This document shows, one piece after another, positions 1-8,231 of a stretch of 45,688 nucleotides of DNA (the stretch's first letter is position 1; each line of letters begins with the position of its first letter). Position numbers and translations under genes: made by a program. The stretch comes from a virus. The stretch spans positions 1-45,688 of IMG/VR virus record IMGVR_UViG_3300046811_000110; one strand, given 5' to 3'. A model generated the notes under the pieces. That model did no database searches. It saw nothing but the letters and a program-made list of their open reading frames with translations, and was not told where the DNA came from.

Positions 1-116
1 TGCCTGGGCTGCTGCCTGGGCTGCTGCCAGGGCTGCTGCCTGGGATGCTGCCGGGGCTGCTGCCTGGGCTGCTGCCAGGGCTGCTGCCAGGGCTGCTGCC
101 TGGGATGCTGCCGGGG
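1..116. repeat. Terminal direct repeat, left copy
   Basis: These 116 bases are identical to the last 116 bases of the window (45573-45688). Reading from the right end into position 117 keeps the alanine-rich reading frame open, so the simplest view is one circular molecule whose contig ends overlap. Because the overlap lies in a 12-bp tandem array, the true number of repeat units could differ from that shown. Confidence 0.93.
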
Positions 117-145
117 CTGCTGCCGGGGATGCTGCCTGGGCTGCG
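1..145 (+). repeat. 12-bp coding tandem repeat, left portion
   Basis: Tandem units of the pattern GCTGCTGCC-NGG. Almost all variation falls at two places: the first base of NGG (T, A or G giving Trp, Arg or Gly) and the second base of the first codon (GCT or GAT, Ala or Asp). It continues the array at 45427-45688. Confidence 0.92.
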
Positions 146-217
146 TTAAAGGAAACTCGCCTCACGCTACAGCGCTCGGCGCTCGACCTGGTGCATCGGA
201 TGATCGCCGTTGGCTAA
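1..217 (+). CDS. C-terminal part of Ala-rich repeat protein (joins 44983-45688)
   Basis: This is the end of the gene that starts at 44983. The frame (codons starting at base 2) encodes tetrapeptides of the type AAAW, AAAR, DAAG until about base 145. It then leaves the repeat into a normal helical tail ending LDLVHRMIAVG and stops with TAA at 215-217. With the 116-bp overlap merged, the full protein is 268 residues. The following gene starts with TTG at 210, inside this one, so the two are probably translationally coupled. Function is described under the N-terminal part. Confidence 0.85.
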   Translation, partial: AWAAAWAAARAAAWDAAGAAAWAAARAAARAAAWDAAGAAAGDAAWAALKETRLTLQRSALDLVHRMIAVG

Positions 218-743
218 TTTCACGCCCCTCGTGTTCGTCGATACCTTCGCGCTCACCGCATCGCTTGAACGCCAATCGGGCCTCTTCGACCACGGCACCC
301 CGCGCATCCTCTCCGTCGTGCGCCCGCGCCGTGGCACCGAGGAGGCCGACGAGGATTTCACCTGGAACCCCGCGGCGGCGAAGTGGGTGCAGCTCAAGAA
401 CGCCATCGGCCGGCTGAAGCGCAAGGGCGAGGACCTGTTCGGCCCCATCGACCTCGGGCACGTCTATCTCGAAATGCTCGATGCCGGAGCGCGAACAGAG
501 TGGGAGGACGGACTGACCGGCCCATACGCCGAGCGGCACACGCGCCTCGTCCTGCCGTTGCGCACCAATCCGGGGGCGCTGATGGTGGCGGGCAACGAGG
601 CGTTCAGCCCGGCGATGGGGTGGCTGACCGCCGTCAACGCCCGCGTGCCGCACTGCGCGATCAACCTCGGCGAGTGGCCGCGTGTGCATCTTGTCGTGGA
701 CTTTAGGAAGAGAGAACCCGTCAGCCCGGCGGGGGACTCCTAG
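210..743 (+). CDS. Aspartyl/asparaginyl beta-hydroxylase-fold protein (2OG-Fe(II) oxygenase family)
   Basis: A 177-residue protein. The second half carries the pattern of the Asp/Asn beta-hydroxylase family: RLVLPLRTNP (residues 113-122), a glycine-rich stretch, N143, PHCAINLG with H148, then RVHLVVDF with R158 and D164. In that family a first His in an R-x-H-x-PL setting and a second His in H-x-x-x-N bind iron, and a following Arg binds 2-oxoglutarate. Here H148 and R158 are present, but the expected first His lines up with Val115; H110 lies five residues earlier. Activity is therefore uncertain. The start is TTG, the first start codon after an in-frame TGA at 201-203, overlapping the end of the Ala-rich gene. 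The Nmad5-like gene lies 22 bp downstream, suggesting a joint role in modification of DNA or protein (inference). Confidence 0.6.
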   Translation: MANFTPLVFVDTFALTASLERQSGLFDHGTPRILSVVRPRRGTEEADEDFTWNPAAAKWVQLKNAIGRLKRKGEDLFGPIDLGHVYLEMLDAGARTEWEDGLTGPYAERHTRLVLPLRTNPGALMVAGNEAFSPAMGWLTAVNARVPHCAINLGEWPRVHLVVDFRKREPVSPAGDS

Positions 744-765
744 ACTGTGTTAAACGGAGAATAGA

Positions 766-1332
766 ATGTCAGAGGTTCGCTTAAATGACGGCTTACGGTC
801 GCGGCTCTATGCGCTGGTTACATCGACTGTAAAGTGCCCCGTCGAGGAAGCCCGGCTCAATGCCGCTTATGCTGTCGCTGAACCGCTGGTGCGCGCGGCG
901 GTGCAAACTAAATACCCCCCACGCGATATGCGGGTTTGCGAAAAATATGAAGCCGCCAGTATCGACGACTGCATCAAACTGCAATTGTCGGCTGGCGGCG
1001 TGGACACCTTCAACTTCGCGAAAGGCACCGGCCCTCTCGTCGTGAAGAAAACCCACCAGGGGCAGATCTACCTCGCCGACGAAGCGACGACCTCTGCCTT
1101 CCACACGTGGAAAACGACACGGTTCGCTTTCGATGAAGCGATCAAGAAGAAAGCCGGCGATTACAACACGCTGGTTCGCGAGGCCCGAACGCTTGAGGAA
1201 GTCACCGAAATATGGCCGGAAGCTGATGCTGTGCGCGAATACGCTCGGTCGCGAGCGCTCTCTGTTCTTTCCGACGAAATGGTAGCGCGTATCAAAGCGG
1301 ACGTAGAGGCGCGAAAACGTGACCTCTCATAA
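766..1332 (+). CDS. Probable nucleotide-modification-associated protein (Nmad5-like)
   Basis: A 188-residue soluble protein with no membrane segment. It opens with RLNDGLRSRLYALV, is mostly helical, and near the C-terminus has the order TLEEVTEIWPEA, then a helix ending in ARIKADVEARKR. This layout (LT/LN-x2-R-x2-I/L start and an L-x3-WPE motif before a final helix) is what I remember of the phage Nmad5 domain, found beside DNA base-modification genes. The assignment is by motif memory, so the exact family is moderately uncertain. It is the last plus-strand gene of the early operon and is followed within 13 bp by a hairpin terminator and the convergent end of the ATP-grasp gene. Confidence 0.5.
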   Translation: MSEVRLNDGLRSRLYALVTSTVKCPVEEARLNAAYAVAEPLVRAAVQTKYPPRDMRVCEKYEAASIDDCIKLQLSAGGVDTFNFAKGTGPLVVKKTHQGQIYLADEATTSAFHTWKTTRFAFDEAIKKKAGDYNTLVREARTLEEVTEIWPEADAVREYARSRALSVLSDEMVARIKADVEARKRDLS

Positions 1333-1336
1333 ATGC

Positions 1337-1366
1337 AAAAGGGCCTAACTATAGGAAAGGCCCTTC
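1337..1366 (-). terminator. Intrinsic terminator between convergent units
   Basis: A perfect 8-bp stem (AAGGGCCT at 1339-1346, AGGCCCTT at 1358-1365) with an 11-nt loop. On the minus strand it is followed by TTTTGCATTT, a typical U-rich tail, so it should end the long late transcript. It overlaps the stop codon of the GARS-like gene and lies just after the Nmad5-like stop, so it may act on both strands. Confidence 0.75.
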
Positions 1367-2676
1367 GCGTAGCCATGCCGCGCGAGATCGTCCAAGCCCT
1401 TGCGGAGCCGGAGGCCAATATCATTGCGCCAGAAGGGGCTTGCCGGGATTGTGAGGTGTTTGAGGACGCGGTGGGCCTTGTTGCGGGCCGCGACGACGTT
1501 ATCGGCGACACCCGTCGCCACCAACACGTAGGAACCGGAGGTAACCAGATGGCTCTCTTTGATGACCTTTCCGTCGAGGATGTCCGGCGCGTCGCCGAGC
1601 GCGACATTGCAGTAGTGAAGGCTGTCCTCGATGCCTGGGGTTACCCCCCAGATGGGCACGTTTACGACTTCCTCCGCCTTTTCGTGTCCGAACGGGTACG
1701 GCGGCAGCGCCATGACGACGCCTACAGCCACTCCGGTAAACTGCCGGGCCATCGCATTGATCGGGGAGCCTACCGCGATCCCGGCCAAGAACTCGATTGG
1801 GTCCCCCGTATGCAACGCCAACTCAATATTTATAGCTGGATAGCCAAACCGCATAGTGAATTCGAGAGGATAAGGGGTTCCCTCATCATCGACGATGCAG
1901 TTGACATCGACGTTGCCGACGTAGCCAAGCGATACAAGGCGGTCTTCCAGTGGCTCCAGTACCTTTTTGGCGAGTGTACTGGTTTTGGTCAGGCGCATGA
2001 CTGTACCTGCCTCGCCACAGTTAGGCCCGATCCCACCGGCAAAAAGTCGTTTCTCCTCGAAGTTCTCCTCCCACCCCGGAGCGAAGCCTCCCGGACCGAT
2101 CCAGCCGCCGACAGCGAACTCGACGCCCTCGATGCGGTCCTGAAGGATCAGACCTGACGGGAACCGCTTGCCCTCGCGCTTCCATCCGGCGAGCCGCCAC
2201 ACCATCTCCCTCCCGGTCTTGGCGACAAAGCTCAGCGACTTGTCGGTCACATCGCCCGAGGGCTTGACCGCCAGCCCCTCGTCGCGGTCGGCTGCATAGG
2301 CCAGCGCCTCGTCGAGCGTCGCGCAGTGGCGAAACGGCGGGATCGGGATGCCGGCCTTCTTGAACGCCGCCATGCCGACCATGCGATCGAGTTCCCACTG
2401 CACCGCCTCGGCGCCGGCCCCGATGATCGGCACGCCCTCGGCCGCCCAGCGATCAATTTCAGCGAGATATTTACCGTTTGATCCCAGCAATACGAGATCC
2501 GCCCACCGCATCCGTGAACGCCAATCGCTAACCCGCGGCACCAAACCACGACCGACAGGGTTCTTTTGAGGATCGTAGTCGGCGCAAAAATACGCTATAT
2601 TATGGCCCAACCCCTGAGCTCTAATGGCTAAATCAAGCAGTCCGTCGGAGTGAGCCTCGATGATGAGAACGCGCAC
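1345..2676 (-). CDS. ATP-grasp ligase resembling phosphoribosylamine-glycine ligase (GARS/PurD)
   Basis: About 443 residues, close to the usual GARS length. The N-terminal beta strand VRVLIIEAHSDG and following helix give a pre-ATP-grasp Rossmann part. A central region with FKKAGIPIPPF, GLAVKPSGDVTDKS and LILQDRIEGVEFAVGG is the ATP-grasp lid and Lys/Glu pair. GPNCGEAGTV corresponds to the GARS GPNTGGMG loop, and LEFTMRFGYP to the metal-binding N-x-RFGDPE motif. GARS joins phosphoribosylamine to glycine in purine synthesis. No other purine gene is present, so the phage enzyme may ligate an amino acid to a nucleotide or modified base (inference). I chose the GTG at 2676, with GAGG about 12 nt upstream, because homology starts there; an in-frame ORF reaches back to 2754. 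Its start overlaps a divergent HNH gene by 17 bp. It is the last gene of the late unit. Confidence 0.72.
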   Translation of the reverse strand: MRVLIIEAHSDGLLDLAIRAQGLGHNIAYFCADYDPQKNPVGRGLVPRVSDWRSRMRWADLVLLGSNGKYLAEIDRWAAEGVPIIGAGAEAVQWELDRMVGMAAFKKAGIPIPPFRHCATLDEALAYAADRDEGLAVKPSGDVTDKSLSFVAKTGREMVWRLAGWKREGKRFPSGLILQDRIEGVEFAVGGWIGPGGFAPGWEENFEEKRLFAGGIGPNCGEAGTVMRLTKTSTLAKKVLEPLEDRLVSLGYVGNVDVNCIVDDEGTPYPLEFTMRFGYPAINIELALHTGDPIEFLAGIAVGSPINAMARQFTGVAVGVVMALPPYPFGHEKAEEVVNVPIWGVTPGIEDSLHYCNVALGDAPDILDGKVIKESHLVTSGSYVLVATGVADNVVAARNKAHRVLKHLTIPASPFWRNDIGLRLRKGLDDLARHGYAKGLSYS

Positions 2677-3148
2677 TTTCTCAGCCTCGGAGATCGCCCG
2701 CTTTTGGGCTAAGGTAGAAAAATCTGAAGGGTGTTGGCGCTGGACCGCCAGCACAGTCCGTGGTTATGGACAAATAGAGGTTAGCACAGGGCCGGGGCAT
2801 CGGCGCCGGGCAAATATTAAGGCGCATCGCTTCTCGTGGCAGACACATCACGGCCCTATTCCTGACGGATTGTGTGTTTGCCATCGTTGTGACAACCCTG
2901 CATGCGTCAGGCCAGATCATCTTTTCCTGGGAACTCGGGCTGATAACAACAGGGACATGACCGCGAAAGGGCGCCACGCTGACCTTCGGGGGATTAAGCA
3001 TAGATTTGACAGGCGCGGATCGCAATTGAGCCGCGCAGACGCCGAGGCGGTGAAGTGCGACCCCGGCCTGCAAAAAGACATCGCCGCACGTTGGGGGATC
3101 TCGCAATCCCATGTGTCTCGAATAAAATCTGGGAAAGCGTGGGGATAA
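2660..3148 (+). CDS. HNH homing endonuclease with C-terminal helix-turn-helix
   Basis: A 162-residue protein. Residues 9-30 (SEIARFWAKVEKSEGCWRWT) and 51-105 (AHRFSW, GPIPDGLCVCHRCDNPACV, PDHLFLGT, DNNRDM) form the HNH_3 zinc-finger-like nuclease core with its Cys and His ligands. Residues 138-158 form a helix-turn-helix (DIAARWGISQSHVSRI) that would bind the target. It is a free-standing selfish endonuclease on the strand opposite to its neighbours, between the ATP-grasp gene and the ejection-protein genes. Its start codons ATGATG at 2660 lie inside the first codons of the GARS-like gene on the other strand. GGAG lies about 10 nt upstream. Confidence 0.88.
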   Translation: MMRTRTFSASEIARFWAKVEKSEGCWRWTASTVRGYGQIEVSTGPGHRRRANIKAHRFSWQTHHGPIPDGLCVCHRCDNPACVRPDHLFLGTRADNNRDMTAKGRHADLRGIKHRFDRRGSQLSRADAEAVKCDPGLQKDIAARWGISQSHVSRIKSGKAWG

Positions 3149-3160
3149 TACGCGCACGGC

Positions 3161-5107
3161 TCAGTAGGGCCGGGGCGGCTCGGGCATGCGCCTGCCCGCC
3201 TCGAAGCCGGCGGCGGGGGCCAGCAGCGGCGCTTGCTCCGCGGCGTAGCTCAGCCCGGTGCGCAGCGCGCTCGGCGGGGCCAGCGAGGACGCGCGCCGGG
3301 TGAACAGCCGCTCGATCGCCCGGTTCGGATCGTTGATGTACTTGACCGCCTGCTTTGCGGCCTTCACGCCACCGGCGCGCAACAACAGGGCCGGGTTGAG
3401 GGTCAGCACGCCGCGAATCGCCTCTTCGGACGCGGCGAGGTCGGCGAAGGTGCCCGCCAGGCCGCCCGGTATCTTGTTCGCCTCGCGCTGCACTGCGCTC
3501 GCGACATCCTTCTCGACCGAGCGGATGGCCTGGTACTGCTGGCGAAGCGCCTGGTAGCCCGGCCCTTGTGCGCTCTCAATCGCCTTGTCGAGTTCGCCCC
3601 GCAGCGTCGTCGCCACCGGGGCCAGGAGACTCGCACGAGATACGGTGTCGTGCGTCGGATTGCGGTAGAAGCCTTGCAGCGTCTTATTGAGGTTCTGGAT
3701 GACGTCCTGCGCTGCGCTCGGCGTGTAGAAGCCGCGCGCCTCGAAGTTTTGCGCCAGCCGCTCGGCCTCGGTCGCGAGGTTCGGGTGGAGGTCGACAACC
3801 TCGGGTGTCTTGGCGACGGCGCGCAACTGCTGAATGACCGGAGCAAGATTGACCTGCACGCCGAGATCGCCGGCGGCGCGCGACATCGCGTCGTACTGCT
3901 TGAAAATCTGCGTCTTGGTTTGGTCGACCGCCTCGCTGAATTGGCGCAGGCTCCGGGGCAGCGCGCCGCGCACGACGTTGCCGCTGGCATCGGTCAACTG
4001 GAGGCTCTGCCGGTTGGCGATGATGTTGTCGACCGCCGTCATTATCCGGCTGTCTTGCGAGGCAAGCTGCCCCTCGGAGCCGGCGATGAGGCGCTGCGGC
4101 TTTATCGTGCTGCGGTAGCGCCGGATCATCGCCTGATCGACCGCCTGCGAATTGTTGCTTGCAATCGCCTGACTCAACGCGCTCGAACGCCCCCCAGGCG
4201 GCAGCCCAGCCGTCCCGGCTTCGGGATGCGGAGTAGCGCCGGGCGGAAGCCGCAACGCCTGATCGTTTGGCGGAATGACCGGCAGAGGCGCTTTCGGCGC
4301 AGCAGGGATGGCACCGCCGCCCGGCGGCAGACCACCCGTTCCGGCTCCTGTCTCTGGTATTGCCCCCGGCGGCAACCGTAGCGCCCGATCGTTTGGCGGG
4401 ATAACTGGCAGGGGACGCGACGGCGGGGCTGGGGCCGAACCGCCACCTCCCGGCGGTGTCGTCGAGGGCATCGGATCGACGCGCCCGCCGCCTACGGGGA
4501 TGCCGGGGCCGCTGCCGCGCGTGTCTCGCAGCATCGCCCGCATTTCCGGCGCGACCGCGCCGCCCAGTGCCCCGCCTACAATGCCCCCAGCAGCCGCTCC
4601 GCGCGCCACTGAGGGGCCTATCTCGCCCTGGGGTGCCGCAGCCGCCCCGCCGATTGCGCCCGCGCCAGCGCCCGGCAGAGCGCCCTGCAGGACCGCTCCC
4701 CACAATCCCGAGCCAAGCGGCAGCGGTGGGGTCAGCGCCGTCGCAGTCGCCATCTCGCCGCCAACCTCGCCGATTCCCGTCGCGATCGGATGCTGTACGC
4801 TCGTCGGCTCTTTCTCGAACGCGGCTTGGCGCGCGATCGTTGTCTTGTCGACCGCCTCGGCCGACCCCGGCGCAAGCTCGGGCCCAAAGCCGGTGTCGGT
4901 CGCCTCGCCCATGCGCGCGCCGATACGGGCCGCGCCGTGGATGACATTGCCCGCGCCGTGCAGGATACCCGCCCATAGCGCCTCGCCCATGCCTGTCTCT
5001 GGCGCTTTCTTTTCGGGAGCGGGGGTGTCGAGGACAAAGCCGGGGGGCAAGCCGCCGCCGGTTGCCGCGGGCTTGTCGAGAACAAAACCGGGCGGCGGGT
5101 CGCTCAT
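3161..5107 (-). CDS. Putative ejection (internal virion) protein C
   Basis: About 648 residues, the third of three large Ala/Gly/Gln-rich proteins after the tail and lysis genes, a usual place for podoviral ejection proteins that leave the capsid ahead of the DNA. It starts with two copies of PPGFVLD separated by Gly/Ala/Pro linkers, a motif common at the N-terminus of such proteins. A long Gly/Ala/Pro low-complexity part with GG repeats follows (about residues 120-310), including hydrophobic stretches that could insert in a membrane. The last 300 residues are helical. No peptidoglycan-hydrolase motif is visible. I chose ATG at 5107, which overlaps the previous stop as ATGA; a GTG at 5119 is the alternative. 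The function is inferred from position and composition. Confidence 0.55.
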   Translation of the reverse strand: MSDPPPGFVLDKPAATGGGLPPGFVLDTPAPEKKAPETGMGEALWAGILHGAGNVIHGAARIGARMGEATDTGFGPELAPGSAEAVDKTTIARQAAFEKEPTSVQHPIATGIGEVGGEMATATALTPPLPLGSGLWGAVLQGALPGAGAGAIGGAAAAPQGEIGPSVARGAAAGGIVGGALGGAVAPEMRAMLRDTRGSGPGIPVGGGRVDPMPSTTPPGGGGSAPAPPSRPLPVIPPNDRALRLPPGAIPETGAGTGGLPPGGGAIPAAPKAPLPVIPPNDQALRLPPGATPHPEAGTAGLPPGGRSSALSQAIASNNSQAVDQAMIRRYRSTIKPQRLIAGSEGQLASQDSRIMTAVDNIIANRQSLQLTDASGNVVRGALPRSLRQFSEAVDQTKTQIFKQYDAMSRAAGDLGVQVNLAPVIQQLRAVAKTPEVVDLHPNLATEAERLAQNFEARGFYTPSAAQDVIQNLNKTLQGFYRNPTHDTVSRASLLAPVATTLRGELDKAIESAQGPGYQALRQQYQAIRSVEKDVASAVQREANKIPGGLAGTFADLAASEEAIRGVLTLNPALLLRAGGVKAAKQAVKYINDPNRAIERLFTRRASSLAPPSALRTGLSYAAEQAPLLAPAAGFEAGRRMPEPPRPY

Positions 5108-6921
5108 TGCGGAACCCACTGGCCGCCGCGATAGATCACCTTAGCCCCCGTCTGCGGGTTGGTGGCGGTTTGTCCCTCTTGCGGTCCCCCGCCTTGCTCG
5201 CCGCCACTCTGCGACACCCCGGCCGAGCGGGCAAACTGCGAGACCGTTGCCTTGTTGGGGCTGCGCTGAAGCCGGTTGACGTCGGCCACGGTCCAGGGCA
5301 CCGCCTCCTTGATCTCGTCCGTCATCTTCTTGAGGAGCGCGCCCTGCCGTTCCCGAACGTCGGGCGAGGACATGACGGTTTCCAGCGCCCGCTCGGTCAA
5401 CTGCCGGACCTCGGCGTATTTGCGCAGGATCGTCAGGCTGGTGTCGCCCTCACGCGGCATCAGCACGTCGGCGCGCTGCGTCAGCCCGACAAGGCCCTGC
5501 GCCGCGCCGGCCGATTCAAGCATGGCAAGCGCCCGCGAGACGCCCTGGAAGCTCACCTGCACCGATTGCGCGTCCTCGCCCGTCAGCTTGTTGGCGAGGG
5601 TCCGCTTCAGCGCGTCGGCGAGGTCGGCCGGCTTCTCCTGCTGCAACCCGGCGAAGATGCCCGAGGTCGCCTCGATCGGCAGGTCGACGAGGTTCTTCAT
5701 CGCCGCCGGGATCTCGTTGCCGGCGAGGGTGAGGCGCTGCAACTGCATCGCCGCCTGCCTGCCCTGCCCAGACGCCGCGCTGCTGATGTTGATGTTCCCG
5801 TCCGGCGGGATAGCGACGGGCTGGTTGTCCTTATCGGAAACCCACCCCTCGCCGCTCTGATGAGCCGCGCCGCGGAAGATGACCTTGCCCTCGGCGTCGG
5901 TGACCTCGACGTTCTTGCTCGCCCGGTTCGCCGCGCTCGCACTCGGGAGCGACGCACCTTGCGGTATCGGCTGGCCTGGGTGCCACTCGGCCAGCCCGTC
6001 CGACGTTTCAAGAAGGCGCGTGCCCGCCGTTCTTTCCATGCGATCAGCACGTCGCTCGGCGAGGGCTTCAGTGTTTTGCTGGATCTGAAGATGGAGCATC
6101 TTGAACTTGTCGTCGTGCTCCAGCTTGAACATCTCCCACGCCTGCCGCTCGCTCGGGGCGAGCGCCTTCTGCCTGCTGTCCAGCACCGCCAGCTTGACAT
6201 AATCGGGTGTACCGGGCGGCGCGATCTTGTCTATCTGCGCGGCCAGCGCCGAACGGCTCATCTGCCCCATCACATTGTAGGGAGCAACAGACTTATCGAC
6301 AGCCTGCCCGATCTGGTTGACGTGCGTCGCCAAAGGGTCGGCCTGTGCCACGTTCGGATCGGGCGTCGCGGGTTGGCCCGGCTGTTGCGGGAACTGGTTT
6401 GGCGCTGCTCCGGCAGGAAGGCCGCTCGGGGCGCCGGGCCCCGCGGAGGTTGCGTCGGGCGGCGGGGGTTCCGTTCGCCAACTGATCTTCGGGGCCTCGG
6501 GATGCGCCAACGTCGGGAATGGCGCGTGCTCGTTGACCCACGCATCCGCACCGCCACCGCGCGCCATGCCGCCGACCGGAGGACCAAAGGACGGAGCCGG
6601 GCGAGAGGGAGGCATCGAGAAAGCGCCATCCGCCCCTCGGGTCATGTCGAGGGTCTGGGGCCCGCCCATACCAGCCCCCATCGCCGGAGCGCTCGGCAGC
6701 GGCGAGATAGGTGCCGGCGCTCCACCGCCACCCAGGGATCGCTCAAGCTGCATCCCGAGAGTGCCGACATCCTTCTCCTGCTGCTTGTTTTGCAGGAACT
6801 CGGCGATGCGGAGCTTCAGCAATTCCTGCTGCTGGCGCTGCTGTTGCTGCTGCTGGTACTGCTGGGCGAACTGGCCGAGGCCGGTGCCGGCAGCCTCAAG
6901 GCCCGAGAGGAAGCCCGCCAT
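5104..6921 (-). CDS. Putative ejection (internal virion) protein B
   Basis: 605 residues. The N-terminus has a Gly/Ala helix, a long Gln run (QQYQQQQQQRQQQ, residues 20-33) and a coiled helix, followed by a Pro/Gly/Ala-rich linker (about 65-200) and a mainly helical C-terminal half. No enzymatic motif is seen. Gln-rich coiled segments and Pro/Gly linkers are typical of podoviral internal head proteins. Both ends overlap neighbours as ATGA, so it should be made together with the 436- and 648-residue proteins. Role inferred from context. Confidence 0.5.
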   Translation of the reverse strand: MAGFLSGLEAAGTGLGQFAQQYQQQQQQRQQQELLKLRIAEFLQNKQQEKDVGTLGMQLERSLGGGGAPAPISPLPSAPAMGAGMGGPQTLDMTRGADGAFSMPPSRPAPSFGPPVGGMARGGGADAWVNEHAPFPTLAHPEAPKISWRTEPPPPDATSAGPGAPSGLPAGAAPNQFPQQPGQPATPDPNVAQADPLATHVNQIGQAVDKSVAPYNVMGQMSRSALAAQIDKIAPPGTPDYVKLAVLDSRQKALAPSERQAWEMFKLEHDDKFKMLHLQIQQNTEALAERRADRMERTAGTRLLETSDGLAEWHPGQPIPQGASLPSASAANRASKNVEVTDAEGKVIFRGAAHQSGEGWVSDKDNQPVAIPPDGNINISSAASGQGRQAAMQLQRLTLAGNEIPAAMKNLVDLPIEATSGIFAGLQQEKPADLADALKRTLANKLTGEDAQSVQVSFQGVSRALAMLESAGAAQGLVGLTQRADVLMPREGDTSLTILRKYAEVRQLTERALETVMSSPDVRERQGALLKKMTDEIKEAVPWTVADVNRLQRSPNKATVSQFARSAGVSQSGGEQGGGPQEGQTATNPQTGAKVIYRGGQWVPQ

Positions 6922-8231
6922 CAGAGTGCGAGCGCCATGATGGCGTCAGTGCTCAGCCCTCCGAGACCGCCGCCGCCGAAGTCGAGCCCCGCGCCGCTGA
7001 ACATGTTGCCAAGCGCACCAGGGAACATGCCCCCTTGTCCAAAGAGCATATTCGCCCCCGACAGACCGCCGCCGATGCCGCTCGACAGTTGGTTCATCCC
7101 CATCTGACCGAGCTGACCCGAGAGGTTCGAGGCGTTCTGCCCCGCGCCGAGATAGGCGAGCACGTCCTGAATGGATTGCTGCGGCAGGCCGGTAAACGCC
7201 GAGTTGCCGAGGTTGGCAAGGTTGGTGAGGCCCGAGAGTGCGTTCGAGCCCATCGTCGCTCCGGTGTTGTAGGGCAGCCCGCCGAGGCTCGCCAGCGTGT
7301 TCGCCCCGCTCGTCCCCAGCGTGTTCGCCTGCCCCAGCCCCGCACCCGCGCCGCCGAGGAGGCCGGTGAAGCCAAGCCCGCCCTGCGCGCCGGCCGTGTT
7401 GCGCGCGTTGAGCGAGGCGAGGATCGAGGCCAAGTTGTTGCCGAATGCCTGCGTCGGCATCGCCGCGGAGCTCGTCGCCAACCCGGGCGCGGCCTGGAAC
7501 AGCGGAGAGGCCGCCCCCGCCGCCGTCGCCTCCCGGTTGAGGAGGCCGTTCTGCCAGTTGATGTCGAAATTCCCCAGCGCGTTCGACGTGACGCTCGCGC
7601 CGTAGGGCGTGCCGCCGATGCCGGACATGCTGTTTGCGACGTTCGCCTGGTCGAGAAGCTGCCCCTGCTGCCGGTTGAAGAGCGCCGATTGCGGGTCGAA
7701 GCCGGCGTTGAGGATACCCATGCCGGCGCTCTGAAGCTGGTTCGCTCCGGCCGCTCCCATGCCCGCGCCCTGCTGAGCGCCCGCGAGCGCGCCCGCGGCA
7801 TAGGGGTTGTTCTGCGCCTGGCCGACGATGCGCCCATACTCGGGGCTGAAGGCGTTTTTGAGGATGTCGGCGCCGTAGGGCAGCCCGCCCATCGCCGCCC
7901 GGTCGAGGCCCCGCGACCCCTGCTCGGTCTGCGGGAATAGCGTGCGGAAGTCGTACCGCGCGGCCTCCTGCGCGGCGTTGAGCGCCTGGTTGCCGCCCTG
8001 CGGCAGCGCGCCGCCCGAGCCGGCGAGAAAGCGATTGATGAACGGGTAGGCGTTCTGGTAGGCGCTGGCCGACGGCGGCCCCATGTTGCCGACGATGTTC
8101 TCGCCCGCCGCGCCGGTGTTTATCATCGGCTGGATGGCTTGCCAGAAGCCGCTCGCCGCGTTCCCTTGGCCGGGGGGCGAGAAAACCGTCGCGCCCGCGC
8201 CGCTGCCGGATGAACTAGCTGGGGTCGGCAT
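6921..8231 (-). CDS. Putative ejection (internal virion) protein A, Ala/Gly/Asn-rich
   Basis: 436 residues, very rich in Gly, Ala, Asn, Ser and Leu, with repeated segments of the type AGQNASNLSG, AGANQLQSAG and LGGLPYNTGA. There is no signal peptide and no catalytic motif. Its many GxxxG-like and AxxA patterns suggest packed helices that may line a channel, as seen in ejection proteins. First of three overlapping large genes (6921, 5104, 3161). The start ATG overlaps the stop of the 57-residue gene. Confidence 0.5.
   Translation of the reverse strand: MPTPASSSGSGAGATVFSPPGQGNAASGFWQAIQPMINTGAAGENIVGNMGPPSASAYQNAYPFINRFLAGSGGALPQGGNQALNAAQEAARYDFRTLFPQTEQGSRGLDRAAMGGLPYGADILKNAFSPEYGRIVGQAQNNPYAAGALAGAQQGAGMGAAGANQLQSAGMGILNAGFDPQSALFNRQQGQLLDQANVANSMSGIGGTPYGASVTSNALGNFDINWQNGLLNREATAAGAASPLFQAAPGLATSSAAMPTQAFGNNLASILASLNARNTAGAQGGLGFTGLLGGAGAGLGQANTLGTSGANTLASLGGLPYNTGATMGSNALSGLTNLANLGNSAFTGLPQQSIQDVLAYLGAGQNASNLSGQLGQMGMNQLSSGIGGGLSGANMLFGQGGMFPGALGNMFSGAGLDFGGGGLGGLSTDAIMALAL

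Noticed and set aside
1333-2157. Plus-strand open frame opposite the ATP-grasp gene
   Set aside because: It starts inside the terminator hairpin and has no recognisable motif; the minus-strand frame carries the ATP-grasp signature.
5062-7107. Long plus-strand open frame (681 codons)
   Set aside because: Antisense shadow of the ejection-protein genes: Arg/Leu/His-rich composition, no ribosome-binding site, and the minus-strand genes have coupled starts and sensible domains.
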